59,801 nucleotides of DNA from Afipia sp. 64-13 (GCA_001897755.1 MKUJ01000024.1:1-59801); one strand, 5' to 3'. Positions 1-12,358 are shown, counted from the stretch's first letter. Notes: generated by a model not told the origin, from the sequence alone. Translations and numbers: made by a program.

Positions 1-1731
<1,731 letters not shown>

Positions 1732-1861
1732 GGCGGCGGGATAGCATCTGGGCATTTGCGGGCAAAGCGGAATTCGGTGCCGCGGCGGGAATTTGCCCGG
1801 CAAAACCGGGCCTGATCTGGCGGCAATAGCCGTTGCTGCCGGGCGCTGCTAGCTGTGGACG

Positions 1862-3547
1862 ATGGAACATGCAGCGAGTCCCGCGGCGCGGCCGCAAACC
1901 GGCCTCAAATCCCGGCAGAAGGCCCGGCTGCGCCATGTGCCGGTGTCGCGGCGTCTGGCCGCCTGGGTGGCGGCGCTCGCCCATGACGACAAGACCAGCA
2001 CGCGCTTCGTCATCGCGTTCGCCGCGATCCACGCGCTGCTCTGGACCATGATCCTGACCGCGCTCAAGGGCGCGCAGGACATCCATTTCGACGTCACCGA
2101 GGCCTATGCCTGGGGCCGCAAATTCCTGCTCGGCTACGGCAAGCATCCGCCGCTGTCGGGCTGGGTCTCCGGCGTCTGGTTCCGGATTTTCCCGGCCACC
2201 GACTGGGCCGCCTACGCGCTGGCGATGACCGTGGCGGCGTGCGGCCTGGTGATCTGCTGGCTGATCGCCCGCCGCGTGGTCGGCCCGCGCCGCGCCATGT
2301 TCGCCATGGTGATGCTGGCACTTTATCCGATGTTCAATCTCAAGGGCTTCAAATACAACCCGGACGTCCTGCAGCTTGCGATGCTGCCGCTGGTGGTGCT
2401 GGCCTATCTCGACGCCTTCGACAAACGCACCGTGCGCTCCGGAATCTGGCTCGGTCTGGCCGGCGCGGCGGCTCTCTTGACGAAATACTGGGCGCTGACG
2501 GTGATCGGCGCGGTCGGGCTTGCCGCGCTGCTGCATCCGGACCGTCTGGCCTTTTTGCGCTCGCCGGCGCCGTGGGTCGCGCTGCTGGTGATGCTGCTGG
2601 CGATCAGCCCGCATCTGTGGTGGCTGAAGCAGGTCGAGTTCGCGCCGCTGATCTATGCCGGCGATATCTATGGCGCGCGGCCGATCCTGGAGACGATGCG
2701 CCGCGCCTCGACCTATTCGCTGCATCATCTCGCCTTCCTGCTGTTTCCGGTCGCCTGCGGCGCCATCGCGCTGGCGTGGCGGCTGCAATGGTGGCGCTCG
2801 CTGCGCCAGCGCGGCGTGATCGGCGAATTCGTCGCCTCGGTGCAGCGGCCGTGGGCGCGCGGTCCGAACGCCAGCGTCAATCTGTCCCGTGCGCGGCAGA
2901 TCTGGGCGATCGCGCTTATTCTGGCGATCGTGCCGCAGATCGCCGCGCCGGTGTTTCACATCGACATGAAAAGCGACTGGGGCATTCCGCTGTTCTTCCT
3001 GGTGCCGCTGGCGCTGGTCGCGATCCCGGCGTTGCGGGTGCCGCAGATGGCCTTGATCCGCCTGATGCTGATCTGGGCCGGACTCACCTTTATCATGCTG
3101 GTGATCTCGCCGATCATCGCGGCGCAGACGGTGCGCCAGCATGGTCCGGCGGGCGCGTCCTTCACGCCGCGCTCGGAATTCGCGCTGCAACTCACCGAAG
3201 CCTGGCGCGCGCGGTTCAACCGGCGCTGGGCCGTGGTGGTGGCGAGCACCGAGGCCGGCACGCCGATGACCTTCTACAGCCCCGATCATCCGGCGACCTT
3301 TACGCCGGGCGAATTGTGGGGCTCGGGGCTGTCGAGCCTGGAGGAGGCGAAGCAGCGCGGCTTCATCGGCATCTGCGACACCACCGATTTCCGGCTGGCT
3401 TCGTGCGAGGCGTGGATGGTGGCGAACACGGACGGCGCCGAGCAACTCAGCATCAGCGCGCGCCGTTATTTCCACGGCAAGGCGGGACCGGCGGTGCGCT
3501 GGAAAATCTGGATCGTGCCGCCGCTGCGCGACAACGAGGCGGAGTGA
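1862..3547 (+). CDS. GT39/PMT_2-type membrane glycosyltransferase
   Basis: A 561-aa multi-spanning protein. After a basic cytosolic N-terminus (about 45 residues) come some nine to ten hydrophobic segments, then a soluble C-terminal domain from about residue 420. The first periplasmic loop carries DVTEAYAWG and then GYGKHPPLSGW, which is the pattern of ArnT/PMT_2 family enzymes (acidic residue for lipid-phosphosugar chemistry, then a 'hPPL' stretch). Family members transfer a sugar from a polyprenyl phosphate carrier to lipid A, glycans or proteins on the periplasmic side; the acceptor here cannot be told. It stands alone between divergent lepA and convergent HPr. Start ATG 1862 is the first in frame and precedes the basic leader. 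Confidence 0.85.
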   Translation: MEHAASPAARPQTGLKSRQKARLRHVPVSRRLAAWVAALAHDDKTSTRFVIAFAAIHALLWTMILTALKGAQDIHFDVTEAYAWGRKFLLGYGKHPPLSGWVSGVWFRIFPATDWAAYALAMTVAACGLVICWLIARRVVGPRRAMFAMVMLALYPMFNLKGFKYNPDVLQLAMLPLVVLAYLDAFDKRTVRSGIWLGLAGAAALLTKYWALTVIGAVGLAALLHPDRLAFLRSPAPWVALLVMLLAISPHLWWLKQVEFAPLIYAGDIYGARPILETMRRASTYSLHHLAFLLFPVACGAIALAWRLQWWRSLRQRGVIGEFVASVQRPWARGPNASVNLSRARQIWAIALILAIVPQIAAPVFHIDMKSDWGIPLFFLVPLALVAIPALRVPQMALIRLMLIWAGLTFIMLVISPIIAAQTVRQHGPAGASFTPRSEFALQLTEAWRARFNRRWAVVVASTEAGTPMTFYSPDHPATFTPGELWGSGLSSLEEAKQRGFIGICDTTDFRLASCEAWMVANTDGAEQLSISARRYFHGKAGPAVRWKIWIVPPLRDNEAE

Positions 3548-3583
3548 TAAGGCGGTTTAAGTTTTAAGCTGAAATGCAGTGCT

Positions 3584-3612
3584 GCTCCCTCCCCCCACGG
3601 GAGAGGTGAAGT
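3584..3612. repeat. Short CTCCCTCCCC-type intergenic palindrome
   Basis: CTCCCTCCCC followed by GGGAGAGG forms a small G/C-rich dyad between the convergent glycosyltransferase and HPr genes. Similar elements occur at 12217-12276, 37442-37465 and, inside coding sequence, at 23834-23880. It may double as a weak terminator. Confidence 0.5.
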
Positions 3613-3617
3613 GGGTG

Positions 3618-3923
3618 CTACTCCTCGCCGAACTTGTTGGTGACAAGCTCGGTGATGGCGTCGAGCGCGGCCTGCGCTTCGCGGCCCTTGGCCGATACCG
3701 TGATCGAGGTGCCGATGCCGGCGGACAGCATCATCAGGCCCATGATCGAAGTGCCGCCGACGCTCTCGCCGTTGCGGGTGACGGTGAGCTCGGCGTCGAA
3801 TTTCTCGGCGGTCTGCACGAATTTGGCGGAGGCGCGCGCGTGCAGGCCGCGCTTGTTGGTGATCGGAATTTCGCGGACAAGGCCGCCGGCGGTGCGCGCC
3901 TGATTGTCCGATGCGTCGCTCAT
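3618..3923 (-). CDS. ptsH: HPr phosphocarrier protein
   Basis: 101-aa HPr of the phosphotransferase system. The phosphorylatable histidine lies in RGLHARAS (His28) and the regulatory serine, target of HprK, in GGTSIMGLMM (Ser59), so both phosphorylation routes look intact. It shares a 4-base ATGA overlap with the upstream EIIA gene, which fixes the start at 3923 and implies translational coupling. With EIIA-Man and HprK nearby, and no sugar permease genes in the window, it most likely belongs to a regulatory rather than sugar-transporting PTS. Enzyme I would have to be encoded elsewhere. Confidence 0.95.
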   Translation of the reverse strand: MSDASDNQARTAGGLVREIPITNKRGLHARASAKFVQTAEKFDAELTVTRNGESVGGTSIMGLMMLSAGIGTSITVSAKGREAQAALDAITELVTNKFGEE

Positions 3924-4321
3924 TTTCCGGCCAGTACGCGACTTGCGATGGTGACGTATTTGCGGCCGGCTTCCTGCGCGGCGGCGATGGCGTCGGGCAG
4001 GGGCTTCTCCTCGCGCACCTTGGCGAGCTTCACCAGCATCGGCAGATTGATGCCGGCCAGCACCTCGACCTTGGGGCGGCTCATGCAGGAGATCGCGAGG
4101 TTGGAGGGCGTGCCGCCGAACATGTCGGTGAGAATGGCGACGCCGTCGCCGCTGTCGACGCGCTTCACCGCCTCGATGATATCGCTGCGACACAGATCGG
4201 CATCGTCTTCGGCGCCGATGGTGATCGCCTCGATCTGTTTTTGCGGACCCATGACATGCTCAAGCGCCGCCTTGAACTCGTCGGCCAGACGCCCGTGGGT
4301 CACCAATACCAAACCAATCAT
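3920..4321 (-). CDS. PTS EIIA component, mannose (EIIA-Man) family
   Basis: 133-aa cytosolic protein starting MIGLVLVTHG; His9 in the VTHG motif is the phosphate acceptor by family analogy with ManX. The segment ILTDMFGGTPSN is the hallmark of EIIA-Man domains. It receives phosphate from HPr, whose gene overlaps its stop codon by four bases. The ATG at 4321 is chosen because GAGGAG stands just upstream; an upstream in-frame start (4402) would add 27 residues that do not resemble the family. No EIIB, IIC or IID genes are present, so a signalling role is inferred. Confidence 0.92.
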   Translation of the reverse strand: MIGLVLVTHGRLADEFKAALEHVMGPQKQIEAITIGAEDDADLCRSDIIEAVKRVDSGDGVAILTDMFGGTPSNLAISCMSRPKVEVLAGINLPMLVKLAKVREEKPLPDAIAAAQEAGRKYVTIASRVLAGK

Positions 4322-4527
4322 CAAAGACTCCTCGCGGGCGCGTTGTGCACCGCACGAAAGGGCCACATGTTGACCATTCGGAGCCGGGGCGCAAGAGGGC
4401 ATCTTGGCCTTATCCCCTCGTGGGGACAGGGGGCGGCAGCGGTCAAACGGGGCGCCATGATGGGACTTATATGGTTACCAATTCCTTTCGGGCAATCGGC
4501 AGGGCCGGTCCCGCTGGCGTCGCGGGC

Positions 4528-4986
4528 TTAACTTGTGGTCAGGAAAGCCAGCACCAGCGGCAGCGCCGGGTGGCCGGCCGCCACCGGAATTCGCGGCAAT
4601 TCCACCCCTGAAATCACCGTGCGCAGCGCTTCCGGCCCCGGCAGACGGGCGCCGTCGGGCGCAGCCAGATCGACCACCAGGCCCACCGGCGCCTCGGTCA
4701 CAAAGTCGCAGCGGCGCAGTCCGAGCCCGCGGATTTCGATCAGGCCGGCGAGCTCCTGGACCGCAAGGACCATGATGTTTCCGTCCTGATTGATGAGACG
4801 GACGCGGTCGTCGCCCACCAGGACCGCATGCGGCACGATGCCGGCACGTCCAGCGAGGATCAGGTCGAACACCAGGCCGGACTTGCCGCTGCCGGAGGCG
4901 CCGCGAATGAGGATGGCGCGCTCGCCGACCTTGACCGCCGAGCCATGGATGCTGGGCTGGGGACTGGGCGTGCCGGTCGCCGTCAT
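4528..4986 (-). CDS. hprK: Short HPr kinase/phosphorylase
   Basis: 152 aa, about half the length of Firmicutes HprK: only the catalytic C-terminal domain is present, as is usual in alphaproteobacteria. Visible motifs are SIHGSAV (His14), the P-loop GASGSGKS (29-36), VGDDRV and the family signature EIRGLGL. It should phosphorylate HPr on Ser59. Its ATG overlaps the chvG stop by four bases, so kinase and two-component system are co-translated, while a 206-bp gap separates it from EIIA-Man. Confidence 0.93.
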   Translation of the reverse strand: MTATGTPSPQPSIHGSAVKVGERAILIRGASGSGKSGLVFDLILAGRAGIVPHAVLVGDDRVRLINQDGNIMVLAVQELAGLIEIRGLGLRRCDFVTEAPVGLVVDLAAPDGARLPGPEALRTVISGVELPRIPVAAGHPALPLVLAFLTTS

Positions 4987-6779
4987 ATCGCGGGCAGCCG
5001 CACCGTGAAGCGCGCGCCGGCGATCCGCGCATCGCCCTCGGCATCCGGCGGGCCGGCGCGGTTCTCGGCCCAGATCTTGCCGCCGTGCGCTTCGATGATC
5101 TGCTTGGAGATCGACAGGCCAAGCCCGGAATTCTGGCCGAAACCCTGATGCGGCCGGTCAGTGTAAAAGCGATCGAAGATCTTCTCCAGCGCGCCGGGGC
5201 GGATGCCGGTGCCGTCGTCGTCGATCACGATCTCGATTTCGGTCTTGCGGCGGCGGCAGGTGACGCGGACTTTGTCGCCCGGTTGCGAGAAGGATTGCGC
5301 GTTGGCGAGCAGGTTGGAGATCACCTGCCCGAGCCGCGAGTCATGGCCCGGCACCGAGAAGCTGTCGGTGCGCGGCCCCTCGAAGCGGGTCTCGACCTTC
5401 ACATTGTTGCCCTGCCGCGTTTCGTTGGCGACCGAGGTCAGCGTCTCCAGCAGGCGGCGGACGTCGACCGGCTCGGCGTCCTGCCGTTGCAGTTCGGCAT
5501 CGAGACGGCTCGCATCGGAGATGTCGGAGATCAGGCGATCGAGCCGGCGCACGTCATGCTCGATCACCGCGAGCAGGCGGTTGCGGCTGTCGTCGGAGCG
5601 CGCCAGCGGCAGCGTTTCCACCGCCGAGCGCATCGAGGTCAGCGGGTTCTTCAATTCGTGGGCGACATCGGCGGCGAACCGCTCGATGCCCTCGATGCGG
5701 TTGTAGAGCGCGTCGGTCATGTCGCGCAGCGCGCCGGACAGATGGCCGATCTCGTCGCTGCGGCGGGAGAAGTCGGGAATTTCGACGCGGGTCTTGATGC
5801 GGCGGCGGACCCGCTCGGCGCTTTCCGCAAGGCGCCGCACCGGCCCGGCGATGGTCGATGCGAGCAGCAGCGACAGCACGATCATCACCACGGCGGCGAT
5901 GCCGAACACTTTCAGAATAGCGAGACGCTCGGCGGTCACCATCTGGTCGATGTCGTCGCCCTGGGTCGAGAGCATCAGCGCGCCATGCACGGCGCGGAAG
6001 CGCTGCACCGGTACCGCGACCGAGACGATCACCTCGCCGCGGTCGTTGATCCGCACCATGCTGTCCTTGCGGCCGTCGAGCGCCTGATGCACCTCGGCAT
6101 AGCCGTTGCCGTTCTCCGGGCCGAGCTCGCGATAGAGCGGCAGGTCACCGCGATTGAGCCAGGTGCGGATCGCGATCATGGTGCGTTCGGCAAGTCCGGG
6201 CTTGTCGGCGGAGGGCGGCGGCAGCTCGAAGCGCAGCACGTCGCCGCGGCCGTAGAGGTTGCGGCTGTCGAGCAGCAGCACGCCGTCGCGGTCATAGATG
6301 CGGGCGCGCGTCTTGGTCGGCGAGATCAGGCGGCGCAGCACCGGCGCGACCCGCTCCGGATTGATCGGAAAATCGAGGTTGGAGAGGATTTCCTCGGCGG
6401 GGCCGAGCGACTCGCCGGTCTTCAGATCGGTGAGACGGTCCGGATCGACGGTGATGGTGTTGGTCTCGACCGTCGCGGAAGCGGCGATCGCGCCCGAGAT
6501 GATCTCGGCCTGCACCAGCAGGCTCTGCGCGCGCGCGTCGATCAGGCCGGCGCGGAATTGCGAGAGATACATGATGCCGACGACCAGCACGATCAGGCCG
6601 ATCAGGTTGAGCGAGACGATGCGGCGGGTGAGGCTGGAGAAGGTCAGTGCGACCAGATACTGGCCGGCGCGCCGCAGCAGATGGCGCGGCTGCCAGTTGC
6701 GGCGCTGCTCCGTCTCCTCGGTGTCGACGGCAACATCGATCTCGGAGGCGGTGATCGCCCCGGCGTCAGCGTCGTCCAT
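4983..6779 (-). CDS. chvG: Sensor histidine kinase ChvG
   Basis: Inner-membrane sensor kinase. From the ATG at 6779 there is a short acidic cytosolic tail, a first membrane helix (around LNLIGLIVLVVGIMYL), a large periplasmic domain, a second helix, a HAMP linker, then the H-box DVAHELKNPLTS with the autophosphorylated His at about residue 374, and N, G1 and G2 boxes ending near the C-terminus. Partner of ChvI just upstream. The ChvG-ChvI system controls acid-, envelope- and host-associated genes in Rhizobiales. An in-frame TTG at 6815 would add 12 residues; its AAGG spacing is no better than that of the ATG, so the start is uncertain by those residues. Confidence 0.94.
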   Translation of the reverse strand: MDDADAGAITASEIDVAVDTEETEQRRNWQPRHLLRRAGQYLVALTFSSLTRRIVSLNLIGLIVLVVGIMYLSQFRAGLIDARAQSLLVQAEIISGAIAASATVETNTITVDPDRLTDLKTGESLGPAEEILSNLDFPINPERVAPVLRRLISPTKTRARIYDRDGVLLLDSRNLYGRGDVLRFELPPPSADKPGLAERTMIAIRTWLNRGDLPLYRELGPENGNGYAEVHQALDGRKDSMVRINDRGEVIVSVAVPVQRFRAVHGALMLSTQGDDIDQMVTAERLAILKVFGIAAVVMIVLSLLLASTIAGPVRRLAESAERVRRRIKTRVEIPDFSRRSDEIGHLSGALRDMTDALYNRIEGIERFAADVAHELKNPLTSMRSAVETLPLARSDDSRNRLLAVIEHDVRRLDRLISDISDASRLDAELQRQDAEPVDVRRLLETLTSVANETRQGNNVKVETRFEGPRTDSFSVPGHDSRLGQVISNLLANAQSFSQPGDKVRVTCRRRKTEIEIVIDDDGTGIRPGALEKIFDRFYTDRPHQGFGQNSGLGLSISKQIIEAHGGKIWAENRAGPPDAEGDARIAGARFTVRLPAI

Positions 6780-6886
6780 GGTTTGATCCGGCTGCGTTCG
6801 ATCGAGCAATCGCAAACCCGCCTTGGTTGATATCCCAGGTCATGTGCTTCGGGCGATCCTCTGCCCATACCCGAAGGATTGCGAAA

Positions 6887-6914
6887 CCGCCGCGCCGGGG
6901 GCCGGCCGCGGCGG
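6887..6914 (-). promoter_or_regulatory. GC-rich hairpin between chvI and chvG
   Basis: CCGCCGCG (6887-6894) and CGCGGCGG (6907-6914) form an 8-bp stem with a 12-nt loop in the 150-bp gap between the two genes. No T-run follows on the minus strand, so an mRNA-stabilising or attenuating role is more likely than a terminator; function is inferred. Confidence 0.4.
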
Positions 6915-6931
6915 ATGGACATTACGATGCG

Positions 6932-7636
6932 TCAGGCGGCTTCCTTGAAGCGATAGCCGACGCCGTAGAGCGTTTCGATCATCTCGAAATCGTCGTCGAC
7001 CACCTTGAACTTCTTGCGCAGCCGCTTGATGTGGCTGTCGATGGTGCGGTCGTCGACATAAACTTGGTCGTCATAAGCGGCGTCCATCAGCGCGTTGCGG
7101 CTCTTCACCACGCCCGGACGCTGCGCCAGCGCCTGCAGGATCAGGAATTCGGTCACGGTCAGCGTCACCGGCTCGTTCTTCCAGGTGCAGGTGTGGCGCT
7201 CGGGGTCCATGCGCAGCAGGCCGCGCTCCAGCGCCTTGGTGTCCAACTCCTTCTGCTGGGTGGCCGGGTCCTTGGGCACCGCGCGGCGCAGCACCGCCTT
7301 GACGCGCTCGACCAGGAGGCGTTGCGAGAACGGTTTGCGGATGAAATCGTCGGCGCCCATCTTGAGGCCGAACAGCTCGTCGATTTCCTCGTCCTTGGAG
7401 GTGAGGAAGATCACCGGCAGGTCGGATTTCTGCCGCAGCCGGCGCAGGGTCTCCATGCCATCCATGCGCGGCATCTTGATGTCGAGGATCGCCATGTCCG
7501 GCGGCGAGGTCTTGAAGCCTTCGAGTGCGGAGGCGCCGTCCGTATAGGTCATGATCCGGTAGCCTTCGGCCTCCAGTGCAATCGAGACCGAGGTCAGAAT
7601 GTTGCGATCGTCATCGACGAGAGCGATTGTTGGCAT
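6932..7636 (-). CDS. chvI: Response regulator ChvI
   Basis: 234-aa OmpR-family response regulator. The receiver domain has the acidic pair in LVDDD (8-10), phosphoacceptor Asp52 in [11 protein letters not shown] and the conserved Lys in FIRKPFS; the C-terminal winged helix contains [19 protein letters not shown]. First gene of the chvI-chvG-hprK run. Divergent from the gene at 7871. In Rhizobiales ChvI regulates envelope polysaccharide, motility and stress genes; the targets here are not visible. Confidence 0.96.
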   Translation of the reverse strand: MPTIALVDDDRNILTSVSIALEAEGYRIMTYTDGASALEGFKTSPPDMAILDIKMPRMDGMETLRRLRQKSDLPVIFLTSKDEEIDELFGLKMGADDFIRKPFSQRLLVERVKAVLRRAVPKDPATQQKELDTKALERGLLRMDPERHTCTWKNEPVTLTVTEFLILQALAQRPGVVKSRNALMDAAYDDQVYVDDRTIDSHIKRLRKKFKVVDDDFEMIETLYGVGYRFKEAA

Positions 7637-7870
7637 GGGTCACTTTTCCGAAACTTGTTTGCGGACGGCTCCCCGGTTCAAGCCAAGGATGCCGAACAAA
7701 ATATGGCAGAGTTGCCGGAGCCACGAGCTATGCAAAGCTGGGCTGAAATGTGGCCCAGGTTCCCTGAACACGGATTTGACGCCACTTTCTGCCAATATAA
7801 CCCCGAAATCGGCAAAAGAACCCCCCGCAGCCGAAAAAAAGCCAACAGATTCAGGGAAGGACCCGCGCCC

Positions 7871-8599
7871 ATGATGCCGACACCCGGAGTGAAATCCGCC
7901 GATATCGTCCGCTCCTTGCTGCGCCGGAGCCGGCAGGGCGCGCTCGCCACCCTGATGGCGGAAGGCGGCGATCCCTATTGCTCGCTGGTGACGACCGCGA
8001 CCGACACCGACGGCTCGCCCTTGCTGCTGATCTCGCGCCTTGCGGTTCATACCAAAAATATTCTGGCCGACCCGCGGGTCTCGCTGATGCTGGATGAGCG
8101 TGCGCCGGGCGATCCGCTGGAAGGGGCCCGGATCATGGTCGCGGGGACCGCCCGGCAGAGCGATGACGCGGCGGTGCGGCGGCGTTATCTCGCGGCGCAG
8201 CCGGGCGCGGAAGGGTTCGCCGATTTCCCGGATTTCGCCTTCTTCCGGATCGAGGTGAAAGGCGCGCATCTGGTCGCCGGCTTCGGCCGCATCGTCGATC
8301 TCAAACCCGAGCAGTTTCTCACCAGCCTCGACGGCGCCGAGGCGCTGGTCGCGGCCGAGGACGATATCGTCGCGCATATGAACGAGGACCATCGCGAGGC
8401 GATGGCGCTCTACGCCACGCGCCTGCTCGGAGCCGAGGCGGGCAACTGGCGCTGCGCGGGCTGCGATCCGGAGGGGCTCGATCTGCAGGACGACCGCCGG
8501 ACATTGCGGCTGGTATTTCCGCAGCGCATCACCGAGCCGGCGGTGTTGCGAAAGACCTTGAAGGAACTCGCTGAACGCGCCCGCGCGAAGGCCGCCTGA
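7871..8599 (+). CDS. HugZ-like/PNPOx-fold heme or flavin-binding protein
   Basis: 242 aa with an N-terminal split-barrel (pyridoxamine 5'-phosphate oxidase-like) domain, including DGSPLLLISRLAVHTKN and VSLMLDE, and a C-terminal DUF2470-type domain with DIVAHMNEDHREAM. This two-domain layout is that of HugZ/HutZ heme-utilisation proteins, which bind heme through the C-terminal His. Start ATG 7871 is preceded by AGGGAAGG; the frame is open far upstream but has no recognisable protein there. Next to pckA and divergent from chvI, an order that I recall from related genomes. Actual cofactor and reaction are unproven. Confidence 0.82.
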   Translation: MMPTPGVKSADIVRSLLRRSRQGALATLMAEGGDPYCSLVTTATDTDGSPLLLISRLAVHTKNILADPRVSLMLDERAPGDPLEGARIMVAGTARQSDDAAVRRRYLAAQPGAEGFADFPDFAFFRIEVKGAHLVAGFGRIVDLKPEQFLTSLDGAEALVAAEDDIVAHMNEDHREAMALYATRLLGAEAGNWRCAGCDPEGLDLQDDRRTLRLVFPQRITEPAVLRKTLKELAERARAKAA

Positions 8600-8769
8600 G
8601 CCGTCGCCACTGCGATTTTCGTGCCGATCACAGGAAAACCGGAATCACGCATTGGTCTGATGGGGCGCACTACTAAAGACTGAGCGCGGGGTGTCATGCT
8701 CCCGCACTAAGCTTCGCGGCTTCGGCAATACCAATCGCGCGCCCAGGCGCGGCTCATGGGAGAGATTGC

Positions 8770-10386
<1,617 letters not shown>

Positions 10387-10409
10387 GGCGAGCCGATTTT
10401 CAAAAAACG

Positions 10410-10440
10410 AAGGGCGGCTGTCGGCCGCCCTTGGTTTTGA
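10410..10440. terminator. Bidirectional rho-independent terminator after pckA
   Basis: AGGGCGGC (10411-10418) and GCCGCCCT (10424-10431) make an 8-bp GC stem with a 5-nt loop. It is followed by TTGGTTTT for the plus strand and preceded by CAAAAAA, which gives a T-run for the minus strand, so it can end both pckA and the convergent tautomerase gene. Confidence 0.8.
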
Positions 10441-10445
10441 AGAGG

Positions 10446-10667
10446 CTATTTGCCGTCGCGCTGCATCGTCCTGGCGTCGGCGCTGGTAAGAGTCTTGCCG
10501 CCAATGCCCCATTCGCCGCTCGCGACTTCGTGAATGCGGACCCATGTGACGCCGCGCATCGCTTCACCTTCGATTTCCACCATCGCATCGGTGACCTTGC
10601 GGATCATGTCCTGCTTCTGGCTTTTCTCGAACACGCCTTCGACCAGCTCGATATTGACCAATGGCAT
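10446..10667 (-). CDS. 4-oxalocrotonate tautomerase family protein
   Basis: 73-aa small tautomerase. After removal of the initiator Met the N-terminal proline (MPLVNIELVEG) would be the catalytic general base; the beta-alpha-beta pattern and length fit the family, though most 4-OT subunits are about 62 residues. Substrate is unknown. Divergent from the HxlR regulator at 10828, which could control it. Confidence 0.85.
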   Translation of the reverse strand: MPLVNIELVEGVFEKSQKQDMIRKVTDAMVEIEGEAMRGVTWVRIHEVASGEWGIGGKTLTSADARTMQRDGK

Positions 10668-10827
10668 TGTCGTTCTCCGTCGTTCGCTTCGAGATCATCT
10701 CGCCGCCATGGTTGGCATTCCCATATTCCTTGCGGCTCCGGCCAGTTCACGAACTGAATCTGTCCGGTACAGAATCTGAACTGGAGGAGATGGCGGAGAA
10801 GGCGTAAAATGCGAGCATCATCCGAGC

Positions 10828-11541
10828 GTGGTGACGCCGATGGCCGAAGGCAGCTACAGCCAGTTTTGTCCCGTGGCGATGGCGTGCGAGGTTCTCTGCG
10901 CACGCTGGACGTTGATCGTTCTGCGCGAACTGGTTTGTGGATCGACGCGATTCAATGAACTGCGACGCGGCGTGCCGCGGATGTCGCCGGCGCTGTTGTC
11001 GAAACGGCTCAAGGAGCTTGAGGCGGCGGGCATTGTCGCCCGGCTGAAATCGGCGGCCGGTCCCGATCTTTACGAATATCGTCTGACGGCTGCCGGGCAG
11101 GAACTCAAGCCGATCATTGAACAGGTCGGCCTGTGGGGCCACAGATGGATCACCACCAAATCCTCGCTCGAGAATCTCGATCCCAACCTGTTGATGTGGG
11201 ACATCCGCCGCAGGATCGTGCCGCATGCGATGCCGTCGCGGCGGCGCTCTACCATCCAGGTCATTCTGAAGGATTTGCGGCAGAACAAGCGCAACTGGTG
11301 GCTCGTTGTCGGGCCTGGCGGGGATGTTGATCTGTGTGCGATCGATCCGGGTTTTGAAGTCGATCTCTATCTTGTCACCGATCTGCGCACGATGACGGAA
11401 GTCTGGATGGGCTACACGACGATTGATCGGGCCAAGCAAAACGACAGACTGATCGTGACCGGCAGCCGCGAACTTGAGGCCAGCCTTGCGGACTGGCTGG
11501 GCCTCAGCAACTTCGCCAAAATCGAAAAGCACGTCGCCTGA
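10828..11541 (+). CDS. HxlR-type regulator with C-terminal SCP2-like domain
   Basis: 237 aa. Residues 1 to about 115 are a winged-helix HxlR DNA-binding domain (CPVAMACEVLCARWTLIVL, then RMSPALLSKRLKELEAAG and RLTAAGQEL). The remaining 120 residues resemble the SCP2 sterol-carrier fold found fused to such regulators, probably a ligand sensor. The given start is GTG 10828; ATG 10840 (MAEGSYSQF) is an equally possible start. Divergent from the tautomerase, a common arrangement for a regulator and its target. Confidence 0.85.
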   Translation: MVTPMAEGSYSQFCPVAMACEVLCARWTLIVLRELVCGSTRFNELRRGVPRMSPALLSKRLKELEAAGIVARLKSAAGPDLYEYRLTAAGQELKPIIEQVGLWGHRWITTKSSLENLDPNLLMWDIRRRIVPHAMPSRRRSTIQVILKDLRQNKRNWWLVVGPGGDVDLCAIDPGFEVDLYLVTDLRTMTEVWMGYTTIDRAKQNDRLIVTGSRELEASLADWLGLSNFAKIEKHVA

Positions 11542-11587
11542 ACGGGTGGAAAATCGGCATTAAAATCGGGCGCTGGGGAATTCCGTT

Positions 11588-11615
11588 GGCGGCTGTTCAG
11601 CCGCCGCTTTCATTT
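11588..11615 (+). terminator. Probable terminator after HxlR gene
   Basis: GGCGGCT (11588-11594) and AGCCGCC (11599-11605) with a GTTC loop, followed by GCTTTCATTT. The T-run is interrupted, so a weak terminator. Confidence 0.5.
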
Positions 11616-11668
11616 CGCGGGCGAGGGCCGCGCGCGAGCCGGGCCGCCGGATGAATTCCTTGCTTTTG

Positions 11669-11683
11669 GAACAAATTAAGAAC
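11669..11683 (+). promoter_or_regulatory. LexA-type (SOS) box, GAAC-N7-GAAC
   Basis: GAACAAATTAAGAAC fits the alphaproteobacterial LexA-binding direct repeat (GTTC-N7-GTTC on the other strand). It lies in an unusually AT-rich stretch 86 bp before the ATG of the unknown gene at 11769, a normal position for an operator. Binding is inferred from the motif only. Confidence 0.55.
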
Positions 11684-11768
11684 ATTTTTACAAGCCATTG
11701 ATATATCGTTGTGATTCGTCGCTGTGCGGCTACCATATATTGGGCCTGTCGCGGATTGTGAGGACCAA

Positions 11769-12200
11769 ATGTCCAATATTGCGTTCGACACCATGGCGCT
11801 GACGCGCATCGCCGACTTCGCCCGCACGCTGAGCCGCCTGCATGCGACCGCGCGCCGCCAGATCGTCGATGACGACCAGATCGACCGCGAGTTCAACGCG
11901 GTCTGCCAGTCGATCTGGGGCTACACCACCGACGATCTGATCGACGACATGCTCTCGCCCGCCGATCACGAATTTCTCGATACGCTGGATGAAGCGCGGG
12001 CGCGGATCTTCGCGGCGGAGCAGGGCTACGACCTTGTCGGCGACGAGGGCATTCTCACCGACTGGTGGGGCTATTGCTGGATGATCCTCGCCGAGCAGCG
12101 CGGCCTGCTGACGCCGGAGAACAAGGCGCTGGCGCGGATGGAGATGGAAGAAAAATATCTCGCCGCGCCGAACGTGATCGGCGTCATTGTCGGGCGCTGA
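11769..12200 (+). CDS. Conserved hypothetical protein, possibly SOS-regulated
   Basis: 143 aa, soluble, acidic, with no signal peptide or membrane segment. I do not recognise a family. Features: a helical N-terminus, an IDREFNAV segment, an aromatic patch ILTDWWGYCWMIL at about 100-112, and a helical C-terminus. ATG 11769 has GAGGAC upstream; an in-frame start at 11724 has no ribosome site. It stands alone between two terminator-like or repeat elements. The LexA-type box at 11669 makes it a candidate DNA-damage-inducible gene; that is inference. Confidence 0.75.
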   Translation: MSNIAFDTMALTRIADFARTLSRLHATARRQIVDDDQIDREFNAVCQSIWGYTTDDLIDDMLSPADHEFLDTLDEARARIFAAEQGYDLVGDEGILTDWWGYCWMILAEQRGLLTPENKALARMEMEEKYLAAPNVIGVIVGR

Positions 12201-12216
12201 GGCTGATAGGAGGCGT

Positions 12217-12276
12217 GCTCCCTTTCCCCATTGGGGTGAGGGATCTCGATTTATCGATAGATTCTACGCCCTCACC
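12217..12276. repeat. Intergenic palindrome of the CTCCCT...GGTGAGGG family
   Basis: CTCCCTTTCCCC with GGTGAGGG (12235-12242) and a facing CCCTCACC (12269-12276). It lies between the unknown gene and the convergent DUF2865 gene and may act as a terminator for both. Confidence 0.5.
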
Positions 12277-12358
12277 TGGCTTCGCTTTCTCGAAAGGCGA
12301 CGCCGTTCGTTCGAACGCCGATGGCTCGGCCACGACGCTCTGCCTTAAAGAGTCGGCG

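Noticed and set aside
7770-7802. TTGACG...TATAAC promoter before the HugZ-like gene
   Set aside because: The spacer is only 14 bp, too short for a sigma70 promoter.
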